Assembly: GCF_000743535.1 (NCBI RefSeq)
Contig: NZ_AVCJ01000009.1
Span: 1 to 33,302 of the forward strand
Direction of reading: 5' to 3'
Length of the DNA stretch: 33,302 nt
DNA from: Arenimonas donghaensis DSM 18148 = HO3-R19
Lineage (GTDB): Bacteria; Pseudomonadota; Gammaproteobacteria; Xanthomonadales; Xanthomonadaceae
Shown here piece by piece: positions 1 through 9,300 of the stretch. Every line of letters begins with the position of its first letter. Positions within the stretch are counted from its first letter, which is position 1. Below the pieces are notes generated by a model. It saw only the letters and a list, made by a program, of their open reading frames with translations, did not search any database and had not been told where the DNA came from. Position numbers and translations under genes: made by a program.

Positions 1-409
1 TCATGATCGGCGTGTCGCGCAGCCGGCAGACTTCCATCAGCTTGATGGTGCGGTCCTCGACGCCCTTGGCGACGTCGATCACCATCAGCGCGCTGTCCAC
101 GGCGGTGAGCACGCGGTAGGTGTCTTCGCCGAAGTCGGCGTGGCCGGGGGTGTCGAGCAGGTTGACGATGCGGCCCTCGTAGGGGAACTGCATCACCGAG
201 CTGGTGACCGAGATGCCGCGCTCCTTTTCCAGCGCCATCCAGTCGGACGTGGCGTGGCGGGCGGCCTTGCGGCCCTTGACCGAGCCCGCCATCTGGATGG
301 CGCCGCCGAACAGCAGCAGCTTTTCGGTCAGGGTGGTCTTGCCGGCGTCGGGATGCGAAATGATCGCGAACGTGCGGCGGCGGCGGGTCTGGGCAAGATG
401 ATCGGACAT
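1..409 (-). CDS. prfC: Peptide chain release factor 3 (RF3), N-terminal part, cut by window edge
   Basis: Translational GTPase that removes RF1/RF2 from the ribosome after termination, in the cytoplasm. Only about the first 136 residues are present; the C-terminus lies beyond base 1. The protein starts [19 protein letters not shown] and shows the P-loop HPDAGKTT, the switch I region with [15 protein letters not shown], and G3 as DTPGHADF, followed by the RF3-typical stretch [10 protein letters not shown]. The HPDAGKTT form and the VMQFPY segment separate RF3 from EF-G, LepA and BipA. I chose the ATG at 409-407 because the RF3 N-terminus fits there and a perfect -10 hexamer lies 9 nt upstream. 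There is no Shine-Dalgarno sequence, so the message may be leaderless. Confidence 0.95.
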   Translation of the reverse strand, partial: MSDHLAQTRRRRTFAIISHPDAGKTTLTEKLLLFGGAIQMAGSVKGRKAARHATSDWMALEKERGISVTSSVMQFPYEGRIVNLLDTPGHADFGEDTYRVLTAVDSALMVIDVAKGVEDRTIKLMEVCRLRDTPIM

Positions 410-418
410 AAGCCGGCA

Positions 419-424
419 ATTATA
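419..424 (-). promoter_or_regulatory. Candidate -10 box (TATAAT) of prfC
   Basis: A perfect TATAAT on the minus strand ends 9 nt before the prfC ATG, so transcription would start at or within a few bases of the start codon. It lies between inverted arms AGCCGG (411-416) and CCGGCT (425-430), which could be an operator or chance. No TTGACA-like -35 is seen at 16-18 bp; that place is occupied by the large palindrome at 434-493. Confidence 0.55.
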
Positions 425-433
425 CCGGCTGCC

Positions 434-493
434 CTCTGTGGGAGGGACTTCAGTCCCGAACGGCCGTTCGGGACTGAAGTCCCTCCCACAGAG
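434..493. repeat. Perfect 60-bp palindrome, REP-like
   Basis: Two 30-base arms (434-463 and 464-493) are exact reverse complements with no spacer. The left arm begins CTCTGTGGGAGGGACTTCAG and ends at CCCGAACGG. It lies 11 nt after the stop of the lipoprotein gene and 9 nt before the -10 box of prfC. Core and layout match the second copy at 17435-17484. Such GTGGGAG-headed palindromes resemble the REP elements dispersed in Xanthomonadaceae and Pseudomonas genomes. In RNA it would form a very strong hairpin, but it has no U-tract and is not a standard terminator. Confidence 0.9.
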
Positions 494-504
494 ACGGAAA
501 ACGC

Positions 505-1611
505 CTAGTCGCAGCTGCGGTCGATGGCCAGGACCCGGGCGATGTCCTGCCAGTCGAAGGCGGCGATGCCGGCGTCGTCGTGGGCGGCGTACAGGGCCCC
601 GTAGGGAAAGCGCCGGGTGGCGGCGGCATGCAGCCAGATGCCGTCGGTCATCGCCGTCTTCTCGCCGGTGAAGCTGCCCAGGTAGCCCAGCTCGCGGCGG
701 TCGAAGATGTGGAAGACGGTGAGGTCGCGGGCCTGGTCGGTGGTGATCCAGTACCCGCTGCCGTCCGGGCAGGCCCACAGCGCGACGCCCTCGGCCTGGG
801 CCCGGAAGCGTTCACGCGGCAGGTTGACCCCGCGGTAGTTGCCGGCCAGGTCGTAGACCCGCAGCGTGGTGCCCACGCGCACGTCCTCCTCGGCGATCAG
901 CAGGCGGTCGTGCGCCGGGTCGCCGGCGATCGACTCGACCATGCGCAGCGCCCCGGCCTCGGTGGTGTCGCCGAAATGGCCCTGGTAGTGCACGTCCATG
1001 CCGCCCATCGGCGGCAGGCGCAGGCCGAAGCGCTTCACGCGCTGGTCCAGCTCGTGCATCGGCGGCAGGGTTTCGGTGCGGTAGTCGGCCATGAAACTGT
1101 CGGTCACCAGCAGCTGCAGCTCGCCCGGCGCGGTTTCGTCCAGCCACAGGCCATACGGGCTGCGCAGCACGTCCTGGCCGATCATCGCCACCGGCTCGAA
1201 GTCCGGCAGGCGGAGTACCTGCACGCGGTGGTTGTCGCGCTCGACCACGAAAACAAGATCGGCGAACACGGCGATGCCGTTGGGGCGGTTGAACTGGCCC
1301 GGGCCGTCGCCGCGTTTGCCGAAGGCCAGTCGGTATTCGCCGGTGTCGCCGTCGAAAACCACCAGCTGGTGGCTTTCCTTGCCCGTGGCGATCAGCCAGG
1401 TGTGGCCCTCGGGCGTGGTCCAGCTGGCGACCGAGTCGATCTCATGCGCGGGCATGTCCGGGCTGAGGAAGGCTTCGGGCACCGGCACCGAATCGGCGCC
1501 GAACACCTCCGGCATCGGCAGGGACGACGGGTCCGGCGGCGGCGGCGGGGCCGGCACGCTGGCGCAGGCGGCCAGCAGCAGGGCAAGGGCGAGGGGGGCG
1601 AGTAGGCGCAT
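505..1611 (-). CDS. Phytase-like beta-propeller lipoprotein
   Basis: Predicted outer-membrane lipoprotein of 368 residues. It starts [18 protein letters not shown], with a lipobox LAAC giving Cys16; the residues after Cys (Ala, Ser) are not the Asp of inner-membrane retention. A Pro-rich linker follows, then a six-bladed-type propeller with NHL/phytase-like strands such as [30 protein letters not shown] and [11 protein letters not shown] near the C-terminal half. Xanthomonad homologues are commonly named phytase, which would release phosphate from phytate, but I did not verify catalytic Ca-binding residues. A phosphate role would fit the neighbouring PiT transporter. An in-frame upstream ATG at 1641 exists; 1611 is preferred because it begins the signal peptide and has TATACT 7 nt upstream. 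Confidence 0.75.
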   Translation of the reverse strand: MRLLAPLALALLLAACASVPAPPPPPDPSSLPMPEVFGADSVPVPEAFLSPDMPAHEIDSVASWTTPEGHTWLIATGKESHQLVVFDGDTGEYRLAFGKRGDGPGQFNRPNGIAVFADLVFVVERDNHRVQVLRLPDFEPVAMIGQDVLRSPYGLWLDETAPGELQLLVTDSFMADYRTETLPPMHELDQRVKRFGLRLPPMGGMDVHYQGHFGDTTEAGALRMVESIAGDPAHDRLLIAEEDVRVGTTLRVYDLAGNYRGVNLPRERFRAQAEGVALWACPDGSGYWITTDQARDLTVFHIFDRRELGYLGSFTGEKTAMTDGIWLHAAATRRFPYGALYAAHDDAGIAAFDWQDIARVLAIDRSCD

Positions 1612-1618
1612 GGCCCCG

Positions 1619-1624
1619 AGTATA
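1619..1624 (-). promoter_or_regulatory. Candidate -10 box (TATACT) of the phytase-like gene
   Basis: TATACT on the minus strand is followed by 7 nt and then the ATG at 1611, the spacing expected for a leaderless message. A weak -35 (CAGACG, 3 of 6 matches) lies 17 bp upstream at 1642-1647. No Shine-Dalgarno sequence is present before the ATG. Confidence 0.45.
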
Positions 1625-1667
1625 GGCGAGGGCCCTCCCACCGTCTGCGCCCCGATGGTGGCTGCGG

Positions 1668-3224
1668 TCAGCCCGCCGCCACGCCCCGGATCATGAAGAA
1701 GATGCCCGCCGCCATCAGCGCCGAAGCCGGCACGGTGATGATCCAGGCGGCGACCACCTTGAGCATGATCGAACGCTTGACCAGGGCCTGCTTGTGGTAG
1801 CGGCGCAGGCTCTTGCGTTCTTGCTTGGAGATCGGCGTCAGGCCGGCTTTGACCTCGCGCTTGAGCGCCTTGATCATCTTCGACTTCTCGGCGCGCGAAG
1901 CGGCCTCGAAACGGGTGAAGAAGGCCTCGACCTCGTGCCGCTCGGTTTCGTGCGCGGCGTGGTGCGCTTCGATCTCGGCGATGATGCGCTGGTAGTTGGC
2001 CTTGAGGTATTCACGCAGGAAACCAACGCCGAACACCGCGCCGATGGTGACATGGGTGGTGGAGATGGGCAGACCGAGCTGGGAGGCGACGATGACCGTC
2101 AGCGTCGCGGCCATGGCGATGCAGTAGGCCCGCATCGGGTCGATTTCGGTGATTTCATTGCCGACCGTGCGGATGAGCCTGGGCCCGTAGAGCGCCAGCC
2201 CGACCGCCAGGCCGAGGGCGCCAAGCAGCATCACCCAAAGCGGCACCGCGACCTTGCCGTGCACGCCTGCGGTGATCAGCGCATCGTGGATCGCGGCCAG
2301 CGGTCCGATCGCATTGGCCACGTCGTTGGAACCGTGGGCGAAACTGAGCAGCGCCGCGGCCGCCATCAGCGGCAGGGTGAAGAGCTGGTTGACCGAGTCG
2401 CGGTGGTTGTCCATCTCCGCCGCCCGCTTGGAAATGCGTGCCTTGACCCAGGCGAAGGTCAGCGCGCCGGCCGCGGCACCGATCGCCAGCGCCGGCAGGA
2501 TGCCGATCTTGACCAGGTTGCCCAGGCCCTTCACGCACAGGTAGGTGACGAAGGCCCAGCTCATCAGGCCCAGCAGCACCGGCACAGTCTGGCGAGAGGC
2601 GCTGACCAGGTCGGTGCGGTAGGTGATCTTGTGTTTGATCAGGTACAGCAGGCCGGCGGCGATGAAGCCGCCCATCAGCGGCGAAACCACCCAGCTGGCG
2701 GCGATCGAGCCCATCGTGCCCCAGTTGGCGACGCCCCAGCCGGCCGCGGCGATGCCGCCGCCGAGCACGCCGCCGACGATCGAATGGGTGGTCGACACCG
2801 GCGCGCCGATGGCCGTGGCCAGGTTCAGCCACAGGGCTGCCGCCAGCAGGGCCGACATCATCAGCCAGACGAAGGCGTCCGGGTCGGCGATGTTGGCCGG
2901 GTCGATGATGCCGCCCTTGATCGTCCCGACCACCTCGCCGCCGGCGATGATGGCGCCGCCGGCCTCGAAGACCGCGGCGATGGCGATCGCCGTCGCCAGG
3001 CTCATCGCCCGTGCGCCGACCGCCGGACCGACGTTGTTGGCCACGTCGTTGGCGCCGATGTTCATCGCCATGTAGGCGCCGAACGCGGCCGCCACCACCA
3101 GCGTCAGGCTGATATGGCCGAATTCGACCCAGACGTAGGCGCTCGAGAGCACCACGAAGAGCACGGCGAGGATCAGCCGCACGAGGCTGATGCGGGAGGA
3201 GGCGGGGGTCGTCTGGGTGCTCAT
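1668..3224 (-). CDS. pitA: PiT-family inorganic phosphate transporter
   Basis: Low-affinity phosphate:H+ (metal-phosphate) symporter of the inner membrane, 518 residues. The two inverted halves each carry the family signature: GANDVANNVGPAVG near residue 58 and GSNDVANAIGPLAA near residue 300. About ten hydrophobic segments are visible, with PVSTTHSIVG and PISTTHVTIG as the matching second signature of each half. A long charged cytoplasmic stretch near residues 420-480 is rich in Lys, Glu and Arg. Length and layout are close to E. coli PitA. No phoU/DUF47 partner, often linked to PiT genes, is next to it. The gap to the upstream M23 gene is 66 bp, and the downstream neighbour is the phytase-like lipoprotein, a plausible phosphate pairing. 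Confidence 0.92.
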   Translation of the reverse strand: MSTQTTPASSRISLVRLILAVLFVVLSSAYVWVEFGHISLTLVVAAAFGAYMAMNIGANDVANNVGPAVGARAMSLATAIAIAAVFEAGGAIIAGGEVVGTIKGGIIDPANIADPDAFVWLMMSALLAAALWLNLATAIGAPVSTTHSIVGGVLGGGIAAAGWGVANWGTMGSIAASWVVSPLMGGFIAAGLLYLIKHKITYRTDLVSASRQTVPVLLGLMSWAFVTYLCVKGLGNLVKIGILPALAIGAAAGALTFAWVKARISKRAAEMDNHRDSVNQLFTLPLMAAAALLSFAHGSNDVANAIGPLAAIHDALITAGVHGKVAVPLWVMLLGALGLAVGLALYGPRLIRTVGNEITEIDPMRAYCIAMAATLTVIVASQLGLPISTTHVTIGAVFGVGFLREYLKANYQRIIAEIEAHHAAHETERHEVEAFFTRFEAASRAEKSKMIKALKREVKAGLTPISKQERKSLRRYHKQALVKRSIMLKVVAAWIITVPASALMAAGIFFMIRGVAAG

Positions 3225-3290
3225 TCGAGGTCGGGGACGTCGGAAGAGCGCACAGGATGCCAGATTTGGGGGCCAACCTGTGTGGAGAGG

Positions 3291-4067
3291 CTACTTCAGG
3301 GGCAGGAAACCATCGGGACCGATCATGCGGAAGGGCACCGAGACCAGCCACATGCCGCCGTTGACCTGCACCGAAAAGTGCAGGTGCGGGCCGCTGGAAA
3401 AGCCGGTGCTGCCGGCGTAGCCCAGGACCTGGCCCAGGTGCACCCGGTCGCCCGCGCGCACGTTGACGCCGCCCTCCTGCAGGTGCGCGTACAGCGCCAT
3501 CGAGCCGTCCTGGTGCAGGACCCGCACGAAGTTGGCCCGGTCGGCCAGGGCGCGGTCGGCGCCCCCTTCGGCATGGCCCGACATCGCCGCCACCACCACG
3601 CCGTCGCGCGCCGCCAGTACCGGCGTGCCTTCATCGACGACCAGGTCGATGGCATAGCGGTTGGCCTCGTCGCCGTGGCTGTAGCCGCCGTGGAAACCCT
3701 GGCCCAGGGTGAAACCCGACTCTTCCACCGGCAGCGAGTACACGACGTCGCGGGCCACGGCATGCGGGGGTCCGGGCACGGCCGAGAGCCGCAACTCCAC
3801 CTGGCTGCCTTCGGCCACCGGCCAGATCCGCGCCAGGGTGGCCTGCTCGCCGGCGGCCAGGACGCGACGCTGGGGCAGGCCGGGTTCGCTGTCCATGCCA
3901 CGCCAGACATCGGCGCGAAGTTCGACTTCGACCGGCGCGCCGCTGCGGTTGACCACCACGGCGACCTTTTCCTGGCCCTGGCGGAGCACGGACAGCTGGG
4001 CCAGTTCGGCCGCTGCGGCGGATGGGCCCAGGCCGGCGGCGGCCACGAGGACGAGGGCGCGGATCAT
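3291..4067 (-). CDS. M23 (LytM-type) peptidoglycan endopeptidase, secreted
   Basis: Predicted periplasmic zinc endopeptidase that cuts peptidoglycan cross-links; 258 residues. A signal peptide covers residues 1-19 (cleavage after AAAA). Residues 20-115 form a beta-rich N-terminal domain without a named match. The catalytic domain at about 120-250 retains the expected zinc and catalytic residues: His131 and Asp141 (HGDEANRYAID), His195 (LYAHL), His228 and His230 (GPHLHF), so it should be active. The ATG overlaps the TGA of the MASE1-GGDEF-EAL gene by 4 bp. A strong AGGAGG (4078-4083) lies inside that upstream gene, so the two are probably cotranscribed and translationally coupled. No LysM or SPOR targeting domain is seen. 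Confidence 0.88.
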   Translation of the reverse strand: MIRALVLVAAAGLGPSAAAAELAQLSVLRQGQEKVAVVVNRSGAPVEVELRADVWRGMDSEPGLPQRRVLAAGEQATLARIWPVAEGSQVELRLSAVPGPPHAVARDVVYSLPVEESGFTLGQGFHGGYSHGDEANRYAIDLVVDEGTPVLAARDGVVVAAMSGHAEGGADRALADRANFVRVLHQDGSMALYAHLQEGGVNVRAGDRVHLGQVLGYAGSTGFSSGPHLHFSVQVNGGMWLVSVPFRMIGPDGFLPLK

Positions 4068-6283
4068 GGTTTGGTTTCCTCCTGCACGCCGAAGTATTCG
4101 GCCATCGGCCGGGGCGCGTCGAAGGCGTAACCCTGGGCGAAATCCACGCCCAGCGCTTTGAGTGCCTGTCGCTGCGACTCGGTTTCGGTGTGTTCGGCGA
4201 TCGATTTCTTGTCAAGCACGTGGGCGATTTCGTTGATCGAACGCACTACGGCCTCGGCCATGGGCGAGCTGTGCATGTCGCGCACGAAGCTGCCGTCGAT
4301 CTTGAAGTAGTCCACGTCCAGCGCGCGAAGGTAGTTGAAGGAGCAAAAGCCGGTGCCGAAGTCGTCGAGCGCGAAGCGGCAGCCCAGTTCGCGCAGCTGG
4401 TTGATGAAGCGCTGGGCCCGGGCCAGGTCGCGCACGGCGCTGGTCTCGGTGAGTTCGAAACACAGGTGCGACGCCGGGAAGCTGCTGCGGCGCAGGCGCT
4501 CGGCGACGAAGCCGATGAAACCTTCGTCGATCACCGCCTCGCCGGAGAGGTTGATGCAGCAGGACTCCACCGTCGCCGCCGCCTCCGGATGGCTTTCCAG
4601 CCAGCCCAGGGTGCGGGAGATCACTTCGCGGTCGATGCGCGTGCCCAGACGGAAGCGTTCGGCCGCGGGCATGAACTGCGCCGGCTCCAGGCGTTCGCCC
4701 GTGCGCGGGTCGTGCAGGCGCACCAGCACCTCGAAGTGCCGGCCGGTTTCGGCGTCCGACTGCAGTGGCACGATCGACTGGCAGTACAGGGCCAGCGTGT
4801 TCTTCTCCAGCGCCTCGCGGATGCGTACCACCCAGCGCATGGCCGCGGTGCGGTCGAGCAGTTCGCCGGCGTCGAGGCTGGCCAGGCAGACCCGGTTGCC
4901 ACCCTGTTCCTTGGCGGTGAAGCAGGCGGCGTCGGCCTGGGACAACAGCTGGGCGTAGTCGGCCTGGCCGGGCAGGAAGGTGACGATGCCGACGCTGGCG
5001 GTGGTGCCCAGCATCTGGCCGTTCCACCCGCAGCGGTAACCTTCGATGGCGCGAAGCACGGCACGCATGCGGTCTTCGGCCACCATCGGCGTGCAGTTGT
5101 GCAGCAGCAGCGCGAACTCGTCGCCACCGGTGCGCGCCACCCGGTCCTCGGGCCGCAGGTGGGCCGAGATGACGCCGGCGACGCCGCGGATCAGCTGGTC
5201 GCCGGCGGCGTGGCTGGCGGTGTCGTTGATCAGCTTCAGGTGGTCCAGGTCCAGGTAGGCCAGCGCCATCGGCAGCGTGGAGGTCTGTGACAGCACCGGC
5301 CGCATGCCTTCCTCGAAGGCGTTGCGGTTTTCCATGCCGGTCAGCGGGTCGATGTTCGCGCGATGCTTGAGGACCCCGGCCGCGACGCGCTGCTGGTGCA
5401 TCGCGAAGGCCAGCATCAGCGGCAATGCCGCGACCTCGACCAGGAACACCAGCAGGTAGAGGCTGTCGAGCGGATCGGTGGCGCGTGGGTAGCCGGCGGT
5501 GCCGAACCCAGCGAGCCCGGCGATCAACAGCATCGTCAGGGCGCTGGCGATGGCGGTGAATCGCGGCGGCAGCCGCACCGCGCTCCAGACCATGACGCCC
5601 AGGGGCAGCGCCACCAGGCCCAGCGCGTAATTGCCACCCAGGCTGCCACCCCAGGCCATCAGCAGGTAGCTGGCCATCAGGGCGATGTTCCAGGCCAGGC
5701 GCTCGGACTCGGAGGCGTAGTCGCTGTCAGGGAAACGCCGGCGTTGGCCGGCGCGACCCGGCAGCAGCAGCATCAGGGCCGGGGCGATGCTGGTCGCGCC
5801 GAGCAGGTCGCCCAGGAGCCAGCGGCCGGCGGCGGCCGGCAGCTGTTCGGTGAGGATCATGCCGGCCTGCAGCATGCCGGCGGTGCCGATGCAGGCGCTG
5901 ACCGTGGCCAGCACGAGCGAGCCGCCCAGGGCATGCAGGCCAAAGCGCACCGTCAGCAGGTCGTCCATGGGCTGGCGCCGCATCAGCCAGGCGCCGGCGA
6001 GCACGCCCAGGAAGTTCGACGCCATCGACCAAGGGATGAAGGTCCGGGGCACCGGTTCGAACAGCAGGTGCACCAGCAGCGTGCCCAGCGGCACGAACCA
6101 GGCCATGCGCAGCCCGTAACGCAGCACGCCGGCGAGGCCGACGCCGGCCGCCGGCCAGAACAGCGCCACTTCATCGGGCCCGCCGCGGAGCAGGCTCGAA
6201 TAGGCACCACCGGCGACGTAGAGCACCAGCAGGACCAGCACGGTGGCGATCCGACGATACGGGGCGGGCATGTCCGGCAGCAT
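4064..6283 (-). CDS. MASE1-GGDEF-EAL cyclic di-GMP signalling protein
   Basis: Inner-membrane protein of 739 residues that could make and degrade c-di-GMP. Residues about 10-295 form a MASE1-like bundle of hydrophobic helices. The GGDEF domain (about 305-460) has an intact GGDEF at 386-390 and an I-site RPED at 377-380, so feedback-inhibited cyclase activity is possible. The EAL domain (about 485-730) keeps the expected catalytic set: Glu518 in EVLVRL, Asn578 (NLSG), Glu610/Glu613 (ELTET), Asp640-Asp641 (DDFGTG), Lys661, Glu697 and Gln717. The usual AEGVET reads AEHTET here. Net activity cannot be told from sequence. It starts 21 bp after the propeller diguanylate cyclase and overlaps the M23 gene, suggesting one operon. 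An alternative start is ATG 6271. Confidence 0.92.
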   Translation of the reverse strand: MLPDMPAPYRRIATVLVLLVLYVAGGAYSSLLRGGPDEVALFWPAAGVGLAGVLRYGLRMAWFVPLGTLLVHLLFEPVPRTFIPWSMASNFLGVLAGAWLMRRQPMDDLLTVRFGLHALGGSLVLATVSACIGTAGMLQAGMILTEQLPAAAGRWLLGDLLGATSIAPALMLLLPGRAGQRRRFPDSDYASESERLAWNIALMASYLLMAWGGSLGGNYALGLVALPLGVMVWSAVRLPPRFTAIASALTMLLIAGLAGFGTAGYPRATDPLDSLYLLVFLVEVAALPLMLAFAMHQQRVAAGVLKHRANIDPLTGMENRNAFEEGMRPVLSQTSTLPMALAYLDLDHLKLINDTASHAAGDQLIRGVAGVISAHLRPEDRVARTGGDEFALLLHNCTPMVAEDRMRAVLRAIEGYRCGWNGQMLGTTASVGIVTFLPGQADYAQLLSQADAACFTAKEQGGNRVCLASLDAGELLDRTAAMRWVVRIREALEKNTLALYCQSIVPLQSDAETGRHFEVLVRLHDPRTGERLEPAQFMPAAERFRLGTRIDREVISRTLGWLESHPEAAATVESCCINLSGEAVIDEGFIGFVAERLRRSSFPASHLCFELTETSAVRDLARAQRFINQLRELGCRFALDDFGTGFCSFNYLRALDVDYFKIDGSFVRDMHSSPMAEAVVRSINEIAHVLDKKSIAEHTETESQRQALKALGVDFAQGYAFDAPRPMAEYFGVQEETKP

Positions 6284-6304
6284 AGGCCGGCTGCCCGTCC
6301 CGAA

Positions 6305-9300
6305 CTAGTGGCGCGGCCCGAGCGCGGGCGGCCTGAGGTGGTCGGAGGCCAGCAGGTCGAGCCGGCCCGCCTCCAGCAGGGACTCGGGATCGCCACGCAA
6401 GGCCGCCTGCAGCTGGCCCAGATCGGTGTCTTCGCGGGTGCGGAAGGCGGCCCAGCCGTTGCGGCCGTGCGCTTTCACGTAATAGAGCGCGCGATCGGCG
6501 AGCTCGATCATCTGTTCCCAGCCCAGGCCGCCGCGGGCGTCCCGGAACAGCGGGCATTCGATGAAGCCGACAGAACAGGTGATCTGCAGCGGCTCGCTGC
6601 CGCCGATGTCGAAGCGGTGGTTGGCGACGGCAGAGCAGATGCGTTCGCCCAGGATCGGCAGGTGCCGGTTGGGCATCGGCCGGAACACGACCAGGAACTC
6701 CTCGCCGCCCCAGCGGGCGATGTAGTCGCCGGTGCGCACCAGCTGCGCCAGCACCTGGGCGAACTGTTGCAGCACGCGGTCGCCGGCCTGGTGGCCGTGG
6801 TCGTCGTTGACGGTCTTGAAGTGGTCGATGTCGATCAGGGCGAAGACCATCACTTCGTCCAGCGAGCCGCGACGCACCGATTCGCGGTCGTAATAGGCGA
6901 TGTCGGCGGGGATCTGGTTGGCCAGGTAGCGGCGGTTGCGCAGGCCGGTCAGTGGATCGGTCTGGCTGGCTTCTTCGAGCCGGTGGTTGGCCACTTCCAG
7001 GGCTTCGGTGCGCTGGTGCACCAGGGCCTCCAGCGCCTCGCGCTGGCGCGAGTGCTTGCCCAGTTGGCGCCGGTAGCCGGCATAGACCAGGCTGGCGCCC
7101 AAGCCGGCGAGCAGCCAATAGAACAGCGGCGTCTCGTGGAAATGCGGCTGGATCCGGAAGCCGACCTGGGCCGGGGCCTGGCTCCAGGTGTCGGCATTGT
7201 TCGAGCCCTGGGCTTCGAATACGTAGGCGCCCGGTGGCAGGTTGGTGTAGTTGACGCTGCGTCGCGTCGGATCCTCAAGCGTGCGCCAGTCGGCGTCGTA
7301 GCCGACCAGGCGGTAGCGTAGTTCCACGCTCTTGGGGTCCTGCAAGCTGAGCACGGTGAACTCGAAGGCGAGGTCGCGCTGGTTCGGCGCCAGCTGCCAG
7401 TCGGCGCCGGCATCCGCCGGCCGCCACTGGCCGGCCACCTGGACGCGTTCAACCACGGTGCGCGGGGCGGTGGCGTTCTTGGCGATGCCGCGGGTGGACA
7501 TCGCCACCACGCCGTCTCGGGTGGGCAGCCACAGTTCGCTGTTCTCGATGAAACCCTTGGCATTGCCGGCGCCGTTGCAGCAATAACCTTTCTGGCCGCC
7601 GCGGCGGTCGCCGCGTTCGTTGAGCAGCATTTCGCCGCGGACGTCTTCGCGCCGTCCCGCGGCCAGGTCGGTCATGTCCTGCAGGCGCACCCGGTGCACG
7701 CCGCGGATGCCGGCGACCCAGAGGTAATCCTGGCTGTCGTGGGTGATGAAAAAGGGCGAGTTCACCGGCATGCCGTGGCTGGCATCGAAGGCGTGCCAGC
7801 GGCCGTCCTGGAGCATGAAGATTTCTTCCGACAGCGCGCCGATCACCAGCCGGCCATCGGGCAGTTCGTGGATGGCGGTGACGTCGAGATCGCTGCGCAG
7901 GCCGGTGTCCATGCCGACGGGTCGCAGCCGGCCGTCCTCGAATTCATACAGCCCCGACTGGGTGCCGACCAGCAGCCGGCCATCGCGGGTTTCGCGCAGC
8001 ACGCGGCTGCGCGGATCGCGCAGGCCCTGGGCGGCACCGAAGCCGACCAGGCCGTCGCGGGTGAGCCGGAACAGGCCGGCGGTGCTGGCGAACCACAGCG
8101 CGCCGCGCTGGTCGCGAAGGATGCCGTTGACCTGGGCGCTGCGCATCGGCGCCAGCTCGGCGGGAATTTCCACTTCGCCGTTGCGCAGCACGGCGACCCC
8201 GCGGCGGGTCCCGATCCACACCACGTCGCGTTCGGGCAGCAGGGTGTAGGCGTTGGGGTGGGGCAGGTCGCTGCCGGCCACCACCTCTTCGAACCGGCCG
8301 TCGCGCATCACGCTCAAACCGCTGTTGGTGCCCACCCACAGCACGCCGTCCGGGCCCCGTGCCACCGACCACAGGACCCGGTCGGACAGGCCCTCGAAGG
8401 CGCTGAAGCGCCGGGTCCAGCCGTTCCATACCCGGGTGACGCCCTCCCACTGGGAGCCCAGCCACAGGTTGCCTTCGCGGTCTTCGTACATGGCCCGTAC
8501 CGCCGACCCCATCGGGTCGCCGTTCACGACCTCGACCACGCGGCCGGCGCGCAGCCGGGCCAGGTCTTCGACCATGCCGACCCACAGGTTGCCGTCGCGG
8601 TCCTGGTACATCGACTCGATGGGGGAATTGGCCAGGCGCTGGTCGCCTTCATAGCGCAGCCACTGGTCGCGTTCGCGAAAGAACAGGCCGCTGCTGGTCG
8701 CGGCCCAGAGCCGGCCATGGGCGTCGAGAAGCTGGGTCACGACCGTGTCGTCGTCGCCCTCGGGCAGCGGCAGCAGCTGCGTGCTGCCGTCGGCAATGCG
8801 GTACACGCGACCACGGCTCCCGACCCACAGGTCGTCCCCCCGGGCCAGCATGGCGGTCGCGGGGCGCGGCAGCGGGTGCGCCAGCTCCAGCGATTCACCG
8901 CTGACGCGATAGACGCCATCGGGCGCGCTGACCATCAGCTCGCCCGAGGGCATGGCTTCGATGTCGGTGGTGTCCAGCGAAGTGCCGGGGTCGTCGCCGG
9001 CGACCGGGATCTGGCGGAACCGGCCGTCCTCGTAGACGCTCAGGCCGCGGTACGTGGCGATCCAGACCCGGTTGGCGGGGTCGACGTGCAGGTCGTGGAT
9101 CCAGATGCCGCGCAGGCCGGGGGTGTTTTCCGGGTTGTAGGACTGGAAACGGATGCCGTCGAACCGGGCCAGGCCGGCCTGGGTCCCCACCCACAGGTAG
9201 CCGGTGCGGTCCTGGGTGATGGCCAGCGCGCTGATCTGCGGCAGCCCTTCCTCGATGCTCCAGCTGTTGCGGACGTAGTGGTGGAAGGACTTGTCGGGGT

